DNA from: SAR324 cluster bacterium
GTDB lineage: Bacteria; SAR324; XYD2-FULL-50-16
Assembly (NCBI GenBank): GCA_028282885.1
Contig: JANQGX010000087.1
Span: 1 to 64,000, forward strand
Reading direction: 5' to 3'
DNA: 64,000 nt
The notes under the pieces were generated by a model. The model ran no database searches and was not told the DNA's origin. It saw only the letters and a list, made by a program, of their open reading frames with translations. The translations under genes were made by a program, and so were the position numbers. How positions within the stretch are numbered: the first letter of the stretch is position 1; each line of letters opens with the position of its first letter. This document shows, piece after piece, positions 33,499-41,462 of the stretch.

Positions 33499-35016
33499 TC
33501 AGCTATATTGATTCCTCAATTCCCGTTTGAGGGTTTTTCCGGCAACATTTCTCGGAAAGTCAGTCAGAATCCTTACCTGCGACACTCTTTGAAACTTCGC
33601 CCCAACCCTGGAATTGATCCATTCCATCAGATCGTCTTCAGTAACCGTATCTTCTTCATGGAGAACCACTGCAGCCATGGGGCTCTCCCCCCATTTTTCA
33701 TCAGGTACACCGAAGACGGCAGCTTCTCGGATCGCAGGGTGCTGCACGACAATCTCTTCGATATCCCTTGGATAAACATTGACCCCTCCCGAAATAATCA
33801 TGTCCTTCTTTCGGTCCACCAGGTATAAAAAGCCATCTTCATCCACGTAGCCCATGTCTCCGGAGTGCAACCATCCGTCCACAATAGCTTCATTGGTCAG
33901 ATCGGGTTGCCTGAAATATCCGGGCGTCAATATTGGCCCCCTCCCACAGATTTCACCGACCTCATTTGGCGGAACTTCCTTATTGCCATGGTCGATAATT
34001 TTCATCTCAAACAGGGGTGGCGGCGTCCCTACCGACTTGGGTTTATTTCTGTAGTCAAGCTTGTCCAGAACGGTGACAAATCCTTCCGTCAACCCGTACA
34101 GTTCATAGAATCGATCCGGGAGCAGGTGGTTCAGTTTTTCCTTGTGTTCCATATGGAGAGGAGCACCCAGCGCCAGGATCATTTCCAGGGACTGGAGCTT
34201 GTCCGGATCGAAGTTGGGCGCCTCCAGCATGGCAATAATCTGGGCCGGCACCATCATGACATGCGTTACTTTCTCGGCCTCAATTGTTTCGATATATTCA
34301 ACCGGATCAAACTGGGGCAGCAGAATGTAAGTTGAGCCTTGGAAAACAGCAGGCATCAGGTCGACAAAAGCACCGTTGAATACGATAGCCCCGGCATGCA
34401 TCACCACACTTTCGGGAGCAACTCTAAAACTCGCTGCAAATGAGGTTCCATAGGCAATACGGATCTCATGCGTGTGCACAATGCCTTTGGGCAATCCGGT
34501 GGTTCCGCTGCTATACATGATATTGAACATATCATCCCGATTGACCTCTATCCCCGCAGGTTCGTCGTGGTTTGCAGTGCTCTTAAGCTCTTTGTAATTC
34601 TTGTGGTCCCTCTTTGCAGTGACATCTGTAAACAGGAAATCCTTTTGCTCCAGGTTTTTCAGATCCGGCAGGGCTTTCTCGACCAACTCAAGGAACTGGG
34701 AATTGGTGACCACTAATACTGCCTCGGAATCATTTAACAGTGAGATCAACGCATTCTTCAACAACAGGGTGCTGAGCGGTACCACCACAGCTCCGATCTT
34801 TCCCACGGCCCAGTACACTTCCAACAACTCGATGCAATTGGGCAACAGGGTTGCAACTTTATCCCCTTTTTTAATTCCGAGTTCAAGCAACATGTTGGCT
34901 GTCCGATTGATTTCCCGATTCAGTTCCAGAAAGGTCAACCGTTGGTCTTTAAAAACAACAGCCAACTTATTCGGTTGATAAAGAGCATGTCTTTTGAAAA
35001 TAGTCCCAATGTTCAT
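33499..35016 (-). CDS. AMP-forming acyl-CoA synthetase
   Basis: The 505-residue ANL-superfamily enzyme has the P-loop motif MYSSGTTGLPKG, YGLTEG, the SGDMGYVDEDGF motif with the adenylate-binding Asp, the hinge region KKDMIISGGVNVYP and the catalytic Lys in NVAGKTLKREL. It converts a carboxylic acid, ATP and CoA to acyl-CoA, AMP and PPi. Size and motifs fit medium/long-chain or aryl acid ligases; substrate not determinable. It follows the CoA-transferase gene by 13 bp (GGAG before ATG 35016), forming an operon that offers both ATP-dependent and transferase routes of acid activation. Confidence 0.92.
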   Translation of the reverse strand: MNIGTIFKRHALYQPNKLAVVFKDQRLTFLELNREINRTANMLLELGIKKGDKVATLLPNCIELLEVYWAVGKIGAVVVPLSTLLLKNALISLLNDSEAVLVVTNSQFLELVEKALPDLKNLEQKDFLFTDVTAKRDHKNYKELKSTANHDEPAGIEVNRDDMFNIMYSSGTTGLPKGIVHTHEIRIAYGTSFAASFRVAPESVVMHAGAIVFNGAFVDLMPAVFQGSTYILLPQFDPVEYIETIEAEKVTHVMMVPAQIIAMLEAPNFDPDKLQSLEMILALGAPLHMEHKEKLNHLLPDRFYELYGLTEGFVTVLDKLDYRNKPKSVGTPPPLFEMKIIDHGNKEVPPNEVGEICGRGPILTPGYFRQPDLTNEAIVDGWLHSGDMGYVDEDGFLYLVDRKKDMIISGGVNVYPRDIEEIVVQHPAIREAAVFGVPDEKWGESPMAAVVLHEEDTVTEDDLMEWINSRVGAKFQRVSQVRILTDFPRNVAGKTLKRELRNQYS

Positions 35017-35029
35017 CGCATCTCCATGT

Positions 35030-37033
35030 TTACTGTTTTTTCAAAGCCTTCTGCGCCTCTTCGCTGCTTTCGAAGATATGGGGGGCCACCTTCCGCTTTT
35101 GCAAAGCGTCACCCAGTTTCATTCGTAAAAAAGCGCTGGTTGTATAACGGGTTACATCAGAATAGTACTGGTCAACCAGGGACTTGACCATGGCAATGTA
35201 GTCGTCTGTCAGTTCCGGACTGATAGAGAAATTGTCATAATTAACAATGGCGTAAACTCTCTTTCCGAGGGGCTTGAGAATAGCTTTCACCCTTTCCTTG
35301 ACCTCCGATATCTCTGCGCTCTCTTTGATTGAGTATCCCTCAAAGTTAACGAAGAAGAGATTCTTTTCAGGAATATAGGTAAATCGATCATCCAACCTGG
35401 TCTTCAGCATCATCTCCCTGAGGCCCATCAGATCCTGCATAAAGATACAGCGGTCCATATCTTTCAGGTTTTTCGAGATAACGGGCTGAAAGGCCATCAG
35501 GTTAAGAATATCTTTCCGGAGGTCAATCCCCGGAGCTATCTCGATCAACTCCATGCCTTGCCCGGTCAGTTGAAACACGCATCTTTCCGTGACATAAAGC
35601 ACGGGTTGGCGGTTTTTAACAGCATATTCACCGCTAAAAGTCACCTGCTCCACCTCTTTGACAAACTTTTGTACCCTTCCTTCCTTATTTATCATCATCG
35701 TTCCGTCAGCGTAATCAATCTTCAATCCACAAGCGGTGAAGGTGCCGACGAAGACAATCTTTTTTGCATTCTGGCTGATATTGATAAACCCCCCTGCTCC
35801 GGCCAGCTTTGGTCCGAATTTGGAGACGTTTAAATTACCCTTTTCATCGGCCTGGGCCAAACCAAGGAATGCCGTATCCAATCCCCCGCCATCATAGAAA
35901 TCAAACTGGTTGGGTTGATCAATCAAGGCTTCGGTGTTGGTGGCAGCCCCAAAATTAAGGCCACCTGCCGGAATGCCTCCGATCACGCCGGGTTCGGCAG
36001 TTAAGGTCAGCAAATCAAGAATACCCTCTTCTGCTGCGACACTGGCAATTCCTTCCGGACAACCGATACCCAGGTTGACAACACTGTTTGGCCTTAATTC
36101 GAATGCGGCTCTTCGTGCTGCTATTTTTTTTGGGCTCAGCTTCATTGGAGCTATCGACTGCATGGGAACTTTTATTTCACTACTGAATCCCGGGTTGTGC
36201 GGTTCGGCAAAGGTTTGCCAATGGTTTTCAGGCCGTGCAATTACCACGCAGTCAACCATAATTCCCGGAATTTTAACCTGACGGGCATTCAAGGTGCCTG
36301 CCTCCGCAATTCTTTCAACCTGCACAATGACCAAACCTCCGGAGTTTCTTGTTGCAGTGGCAATCGCCAGGGATTCAAGCGTCAGGGCCTCCTTTTCCAT
36401 GGTGATATTACCGTTCGTATCTGCCGTGGTTCCCCTTAAAAACGCTACATCAATAGGTTGCGTCTTGTAAGCGAGATACTCTTTGTTGTCAAACTCAATC
36501 AACTCGACAATCTCATCCGTTGTCATCGGGTTTATCTTTCCGCCCCCAAGGCGGGGATCCACAAACGTTCCCAACCCTACTGTTGTAATTGTCCTTGGCT
36601 TTTTTGCAGCAGTATCCCTGAACATATGAGAAATGACACCTTGCGGCAGGTTATATGCCTTGATTCTGTTTTCGACAGCCAGTCTCTGAAGCTTGGGGGC
36701 CAGCCCCCAATGGCCGCCAATAACTTTGGCAATAAGCTTTTCATATCCGAGATGATTCAATCCCTTTTCCTGACCATCACCTTGTCCGGCGGCGTAGATT
36801 ATGGTTAATCCTTCCGGTTTGCCGGTTTTCTCAAACCTGTTCTCCAACGCTATAGCCAACTCCTCGGCAAAGCCGATCCCGACAAAACCTCCGGTGGCTA
36901 TTGTGTCGCCATCGTTAATGAGATTAACTGCTTCGGCTGCAGAAACTATCTTCCCCTTCTTCCCAAAATCGGTGGTTGCCGGTTTTACCAGAACGTGGCC
37001 GCTGTTGTGGGCTGAACTCGTTTGCTTCTCCAT
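35030..37033 (-). CDS. Family I CoA-transferase with C-terminal extension
   Basis: The 667-residue protein contains the two fused halves of a propionate/acetate CoA-transferase (about 25-300 and 305-525). The catalytic Glu is E347 in TAEPGVIGGIPAGG. Typical Pct/YdiF enzymes have about 520 residues; here an extra module of about 135 residues (from about 530: RCIFMQDLMGLREMM...) follows, with no motif I recognise. It would move CoA from acetyl- or acyl-CoA to an incoming acid. First gene of an operon with the acyl-CoA synthetase. Its upstream region is shared with the divergent TRAP operon and contains the inverted repeat at 37328-37347. Confidence 0.88.
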   Translation of the reverse strand: MEKQTSSAHNSGHVLVKPATTDFGKKGKIVSAAEAVNLINDGDTIATGGFVGIGFAEELAIALENRFEKTGKPEGLTIIYAAGQGDGQEKGLNHLGYEKLIAKVIGGHWGLAPKLQRLAVENRIKAYNLPQGVISHMFRDTAAKKPRTITTVGLGTFVDPRLGGGKINPMTTDEIVELIEFDNKEYLAYKTQPIDVAFLRGTTADTNGNITMEKEALTLESLAIATATRNSGGLVIVQVERIAEAGTLNARQVKIPGIMVDCVVIARPENHWQTFAEPHNPGFSSEIKVPMQSIAPMKLSPKKIAARRAAFELRPNSVVNLGIGCPEGIASVAAEEGILDLLTLTAEPGVIGGIPAGGLNFGAATNTEALIDQPNQFDFYDGGGLDTAFLGLAQADEKGNLNVSKFGPKLAGAGGFINISQNAKKIVFVGTFTACGLKIDYADGTMMINKEGRVQKFVKEVEQVTFSGEYAVKNRQPVLYVTERCVFQLTGQGMELIEIAPGIDLRKDILNLMAFQPVISKNLKDMDRCIFMQDLMGLREMMLKTRLDDRFTYIPEKNLFFVNFEGYSIKESAEISEVKERVKAILKPLGKRVYAIVNYDNFSISPELTDDYIAMVKSLVDQYYSDVTRYTTSAFLRMKLGDALQKRKVAPHIFESSEEAQKALKKQ

Positions 37034-37756
37034 AGGTTCTAATCAATAAATGGGACTGCCGGTGGTTGTGAATCAATCAGATTTAACGGCAGCTTCTGCA
37101 ATTATTATGCAACCGGAAATATACTTAAGAGCGCTTGGACAACATCCGGATTTGATCCGTTCCAAAACCGTAGAGTCACATTGACAGGCCTTTCCGGTGA
37201 ACTAGGGATAAATGACTCCATCCTTCCCGACCTCAAAGCAGCCTGATTGGGATCATGACTATCCCGTTCAAGAAACCTGCCTGGTTTATCCTGAAAAACA
37301 GACAGTTGTAGTGGAAAGGATACAGAGGTGTAGTGAAATCGCTACACTCAACTTGTGAATTGCTTCTCTGAATGTCAGCTCGCGTCGCAGAATGTTCTTT
37401 CCAATACTTCGTTTATTGGCCCCGGATGCAAAGGTTTACTCACGGTCTTATTATTGCAGATAGGGAATCTGTTCTATCGTTCCGGTTGCTGATATTTGTA
37501 TTGGAGGTTGTTGGATTTGAATGGTTGGGACCATATCATTTTGATCGGAATGAAGTGAATCAAAACCAGCTCTCTGCGCTGAATACGGTGTGTCGGGTAT
37601 TATCACCAAATTCTGGCTGGGAAAGTATAAACCAAGACCACTTTCATCAGTATACCGTCATGATGTGTGGTTACAGATAGTTCACTTGCCGCTCTTTGGG
37701 GCGAAGAGTCAAGCGATTTATCAGTTCTATAAATTCAAGATCAAAAAGGAGGGAAC
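37034..37756. other. Divergent regulatory region between CoA-transferase and TRAP operons
   Basis: About 720 bp without a credible gene; the longest open frame (37372-37680) has no ribosome-binding site. An inverted repeat lies at 37328-37347. A partial sigma-54-like sequence at 37443-37458 has the right GG/GC spacing but lacks the TGGC core. An AAGGAGGG site precedes the TRAP gene. Confidence 0.45.
37328..37347. promoter_or_regulatory. Operator-like inverted repeat
   Basis: GTGTAGTG (37328-37335) and CGCTACAC (37340-37347), one mismatch or G-U pair, around AAAT. It is the clearest symmetric element in the region between the two divergent catabolic operons and could be a shared regulator site. 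Confidence 0.4.
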
Positions 37757-38839
37757 ATGTTGAATCAGCTTCAAAGATATTGCAAACCAGCTATTGCAGT
37801 GATGTTTTCTGTGTTTGTTTTGTTTTGCCTGTCCGCTACTCCGGTCTTTGGTGCCAAAAAAGTCCGCTGGAAAGTGCCCATGGCGTTTTCTTCAAAACTT
37901 CCCGGGCTTGGAACACCGCTGGTTTATGCGTGCGACCAGATAAAAAAGATCAGCGGTGGTGATATGACACTAAAAATATATGAACCCAATAAACTGTTGC
38001 CTCCCTTCGAAATTCTGGATGCTGTCAGTAGTGGGAAAGTCAAGGCCGGCTATACCTGGATTGGTTATGATGAGGGAAAGATCCCCTCCCTGCCCTTGTT
38101 TGCCGCGGTGCCGTTTGGAATGGAGCCATGGGAATACACGGCCTGGAGTCTGTTTAATGGTGGTGAAAAACTGTTGAATGAGGTCTATGCCCGCAATGGA
38201 AAAAACGTTCAGGCAACTCTCTGCGGAATCATGGGGCCCGAAACGGCAGGTTGGTTTAGGGAACCCATCAAAAGCCTGGATGACTTCAAAGGTCTGAAAA
38301 TACGATTTGCAGGTATCGGGGGGAAGGTCCTCTCAAAACTGGGCGCTTCCGTGACCATGCTGCCGGGCGGTGAGCTCTATGCAGCCCTGGAAAAAGGGAC
38401 AATCGATGCAACTGAGTTCTCAATGCCGGCAATTGACCAACTACTGGGATTTCACAAGGTTGTTAAAAACAACATCTTTCCGGGATGGCACCAGAGTTTT
38501 ACAGCCATGCATTTGTTGATCAATAAAAATGCCTGGGAAGGGCTGGATGAGGGACAAAAAGCTTTGATCAAAACGACCTGCACAGCAACGACACTCTACG
38601 GCATGTCTGAGGGAGAAGCAGCACAAGGTAAAATCATCGCCGGCTTCAAGAGTAAAGGTGTGACTGCACAGAAGCTGCCGATACCGGTTTTAAGAAAACT
38701 GAAAGAGGTAACCGACGAGGCCATGGCTGAAATTGCTGCCAGGGATCCCGACTTCAAACTGGTCTGGGAAAATCAGAAAGCCTTTTCTGCCGACTATGCT
38801 TACTGGAAAAACCTCGGCTACCTGCCTCGCGATTTCTGA
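37757..38839 (+). CDS. dctP: TRAP transporter substrate-binding protein (DctP family)
   Basis: The 360-residue periplasmic protein has a signal peptide (about 1-32, ending TPVFG) and a DctP fold. The family Arg/ligand region is RFAGIGGKVLSKLGASVTML followed by GELYAALEKGTIDATEFS; the stretch FPGWHQ is typical of the subgroup that binds keto, aromatic or hydroxy acids. A strong AAGGAGGG site precedes ATG 37757. It captures a carboxylate for the DctQM permease. A terminator-like hairpin follows directly, so it is probably made in excess over the membrane subunits. Confidence 0.92.
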   Translation: MLNQLQRYCKPAIAVMFSVFVLFCLSATPVFGAKKVRWKVPMAFSSKLPGLGTPLVYACDQIKKISGGDMTLKIYEPNKLLPPFEILDAVSSGKVKAGYTWIGYDEGKIPSLPLFAAVPFGMEPWEYTAWSLFNGGEKLLNEVYARNGKNVQATLCGIMGPETAGWFREPIKSLDDFKGLKIRFAGIGGKVLSKLGASVTMLPGGELYAALEKGTIDATEFSMPAIDQLLGFHKVVKNNIFPGWHQSFTAMHLLINKNAWEGLDEGQKALIKTTCTATTLYGMSEGEAAQGKIIAGFKSKGVTAQKLPIPVLRKLKEVTDEAMAEIAARDPDFKLVWENQKAFSADYAYWKNLGYLPRDF

Positions 38840-38865
38840 TTGTGACACCGCATGATCAGTGATAC

Positions 38866-38909
38866 AAGAAGGGATCCCGGTCGAAAGGTTCCGGGTTCCC
38901 TTCTTTTTG
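38866..38909 (+). terminator. Strong intrinsic terminator inside the TRAP operon
   Basis: AAGAAGGGA (38866-38874) pairs with TCCCTTCTT (38897-38905) and CCCGG (38876-38880) with CCGGG (38891-38895), one internal T-T mismatch, 10-nt loop, then a T-tract to 38909. Placed between dctP and dctQ, it likely attenuates readthrough to the permease genes. Confidence 0.8.
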
Positions 38910-38934
38910 TCTACTATTAATCGAGAGAGCCAAG

Positions 38935-39678
38935 ATGAGTGCAGTCGCTAAGTCCTCGGGTGGAAAGTCTGTCCTGAGAAACCTTCCTTCCAATCGTTTT
39001 ACAGAAAAAATTGATGGTTTTTTACAGGCAACCGGAAGAGCGATTTCCTGGTTATGGATTGTTATTATCGTGGTCATCGCCATCACGATAATCGTTCGTT
39101 ACGGCGCAACCAAACTGGGGATACAAGCCGAATCCTATTGGGGAAGCCGAATTTTAAGCTCTGTTTTCTGGGAGGAACTAAGCTGGTATATATATGGATA
39201 TGCCTGGCTGCTGGCGCTTTGTTTTGCACTTGTCAATAACGATCATGTCAGGGTTGACATTCTGCATGAGAGAGTCGGCCCAAAAGTAAAAGTCTGGATT
39301 GAGGTGATGGGGTTTCTCTTTTTCTTCATCCCTACCTTTGTCGCAATTACCTGCCACGGATTGGATTTTGCGATCGGGTCTTTTCTGGATGGTGAAGGGT
39401 CTCAGCAGGTGGGTCTCGATTTTCGCTGGATTGCCAAATTTTCCATCTTTATTACCTCAATCCTGCTGGTTCTGGCCGGTATATCCAGATTGGTGAAATG
39501 CTTTAAATGGATATGGGAAAATTCCGGAAAACTGGCTGGCCTGCTGCTTCTGTTGTTTCAGTTCCTGGGTGCCATGTACCTGCTTGTCGTAATCTACTTT
39601 ATGTTCACCTGGTCATCGGATAACAGCGAGTTAATGTATATATTCCGAATCTTCGGACTTCAGGTTACAGGAGAATAA
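38935..39678 (+). CDS. dctQ: TRAP transporter small permease (DctQ family)
   Basis: The 247-residue inner-membrane protein has four main hydrophobic helices plus a fifth near the C-terminus (LLLLLFQFLGAMYLLVVIYF), and the DctQ motif around WEELSWYIYGYAWLLALCFA followed by VRVDIL. It is longer than the usual 160-200 residues because of the extra C-terminal helix and a periplasmic loop. It scaffolds DctM. It ends 2 bp before dctM. The ribosome-binding site is weak, consistent with low expression behind the terminator. Confidence 0.9.
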   Translation: MSAVAKSSGGKSVLRNLPSNRFTEKIDGFLQATGRAISWLWIVIIVVIAITIIVRYGATKLGIQAESYWGSRILSSVFWEELSWYIYGYAWLLALCFALVNNDHVRVDILHERVGPKVKVWIEVMGFLFFFIPTFVAITCHGLDFAIGSFLDGEGSQQVGLDFRWIAKFSIFITSILLVLAGISRLVKCFKWIWENSGKLAGLLLLLFQFLGAMYLLVVIYFMFTWSSDNSELMYIFRIFGLQVTGE

Positions 39679-39680
39679 AA

Positions 39681-41153
39681 ATGTCGATCTCTGAAATACT
39701 GGTCATTGCAATGTTCGGAACGTTTATTCTCTTTATGCTGTCCGGTTATCCCATTGCCTGGGTATTGGGTGGTGTTGGAGTGTTATACGCCATTATCGGA
39801 GTGGCCCTGATTACCTGGTTCGATGCTGATCTGTTTATGGATTGGGGAGATACCGCAGGACTCATGCCGGAACGAATCTATGCAACGGTCAAGAATCCCA
39901 CCTTGATTGCTTTGCCCATGTTTATCTTTATGGGTATTATGCTCGATAAATCCGGCCTGGCAGAACGTATGATCGTCAATTTCACCCGTCTTTATGGCAG
40001 AATCCCGGGCGGAATGGCCATTACGGTTGTTTCAATCGGAATCATTCTGGCGGCTACGACCGGAATTGTAGGGGCTTCGGTTACACTGCTGGGCACGCTT
40101 TCCCTCCCCATCATGTTGAAAAGGAACTATGACAAATCATTCGCCACCGGAGTGATCTGTTCCGCCGGAACCCTGGGAATTCTAATTCCCCCCAGCATTA
40201 TGCTGGTCATCATGGCAGATCAGGCCTACGTGGAGAAACCGGAGTTTGCAACTTCCATCGGAGACCTGTTTGCAGGGGCAATCCTGCCCGGTCTTTTACT
40301 GGGGGCGCTTTATATTGTCTATATTGTCTTCATCTCATCCATCGACAAGACCAAGGCTCCCATACCGGAGAATGTGGAAAAAATCACTTTCAAAGTGGTC
40401 CTCAGTGCCCTCGCCGCAGTCGGGCCGCCCGCGTTGCTGATTGTGATTGTATTGGGATCGATTCTCTTCGGATTTGCGACCATAACCGAATCTTCGGGTA
40501 TTGGGGCCGTCGGCGCGATAGTGCTTTATGTTATCAATACCCGTCAGGACAAAAGTTTTGATTGGCAGGTGATCAAAAACACACTCTACCAGTCTACCCG
40601 GACAACCGGTTTCATATTCGCCATCCTGGTAGGCGCATCGGTCTTCTCCATTGTGCTCAGGGGAGTTGGTGGTGATGAGGTCATCGAGGCTGCCATCGAC
40701 TGGCTGCCTTTCGGTCCGAAGGGTAAGGTGATTTTTATTCTGTTTGTTGTGTTTCTGCTGGGATTTTTCCTGGATTGGGTCGAGATTACCCTGATTATCC
40801 TCCCCCTGGTATCCAATCCGATTGTTAATCTGGGATTTAACCTGACCTGGTTTCTGATTCTTTTTGCCGTCTGCCTGCAAACCTCCTTCCTGACCCCGCC
40901 TGTCGGTTTCTCACTGTTTTATATCAAGGGAGTTGCCCCGGTGAGTGTTCGTCTCAAGCACATTTACAGAGGCGTTGTACCTTTTATTGTGATGCAGCTT
41001 ATCGGGTTGTCTGCGGTTTTTTACTTCGATACTCTTTCCACTCGTCTGCCCTGCGAATTTTACAACAAAAGAGATGATGGCACCTATATAGGAGCCTATT
41101 GCAATGACCGCTATGGAATCAAAACTAAACCGGAAATTGAAACCGTTGATTGA
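39681..41153 (+). CDS. dctM: TRAP transporter large permease (DctM family)
   Basis: The 490-residue protein has about 12 membrane helices and DctM hallmarks: ALPMFIFMGIMLDKSGLAERM, GIVGASVTLLGTLSLPIML, GTLGILIPPSIML and TSFLTPPVGFSLFY. It is the sodium-coupled channel of the TRAP system. Loops of about 30 residues near position 45-65 and at the C-terminus (YNKRDDGTYIGAYCNDRYG) are larger than usual. AGGAGA lies 6 nt before ATG 39681, overlapping the end of dctQ. Confidence 0.92.
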   Translation: MSISEILVIAMFGTFILFMLSGYPIAWVLGGVGVLYAIIGVALITWFDADLFMDWGDTAGLMPERIYATVKNPTLIALPMFIFMGIMLDKSGLAERMIVNFTRLYGRIPGGMAITVVSIGIILAATTGIVGASVTLLGTLSLPIMLKRNYDKSFATGVICSAGTLGILIPPSIMLVIMADQAYVEKPEFATSIGDLFAGAILPGLLLGALYIVYIVFISSIDKTKAPIPENVEKITFKVVLSALAAVGPPALLIVIVLGSILFGFATITESSGIGAVGAIVLYVINTRQDKSFDWQVIKNTLYQSTRTTGFIFAILVGASVFSIVLRGVGGDEVIEAAIDWLPFGPKGKVIFILFVVFLLGFFLDWVEITLIILPLVSNPIVNLGFNLTWFLILFAVCLQTSFLTPPVGFSLFYIKGVAPVSVRLKHIYRGVVPFIVMQLIGLSAVFYFDTLSTRLPCEFYNKRDDGTYIGAYCNDRYGIKTKPEIETVD

Positions 41154-41462
41154 TCACTTTCCCGGAATTTCAACCTCCTTTCAAAACCATCCTCAAAGCT
41201 AATGAAAGATGTTATCCTGATGTGGATGGCCAGTGAACAGGCAGGTCAAAACTTTCTTTAGGAACGCCAGGCTGGTTGGTGACGAAAGATTCGGTCTGAA
41301 TCCTTCTATTGGATGGTTTACCGCTAACCCGATTGATTTCCTGTAGACTCGCTATGTCTTCAGACATGTATGATTCGAATTTGGATTATTGGGTTAACAG
41401 TAAATTTTAAGGGTCCTTATGATACAGTAAGTCTCAATGACTGACTTAGGATTCTGTCAGAA
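41154..41462. other. Convergent intergenic region
   Basis: About 310 bp between the ends of dctM and the lipoprotein gene. The only structure I see is a short inverted repeat TAAGTC (41428-41433)/GACTTA (41443-41448), 15 bp from the lipoprotein stop, perhaps a weak terminator. No gene recognised. Confidence 0.4.

Noticed and set aside
37443..37458. Possible sigma-54 promoter before dctP
   Set aside because: The GG/GC spacing and TTGCA are right, but the -24 core is CGGT rather than TGGC and the gene starts about 290 bp downstream of the predicted transcription start.
37372..37680. 102-codon open frame upstream of the TRAP operon
   Set aside because: No ribosome-binding site and no recognisable protein features; lies in a regulatory gap.
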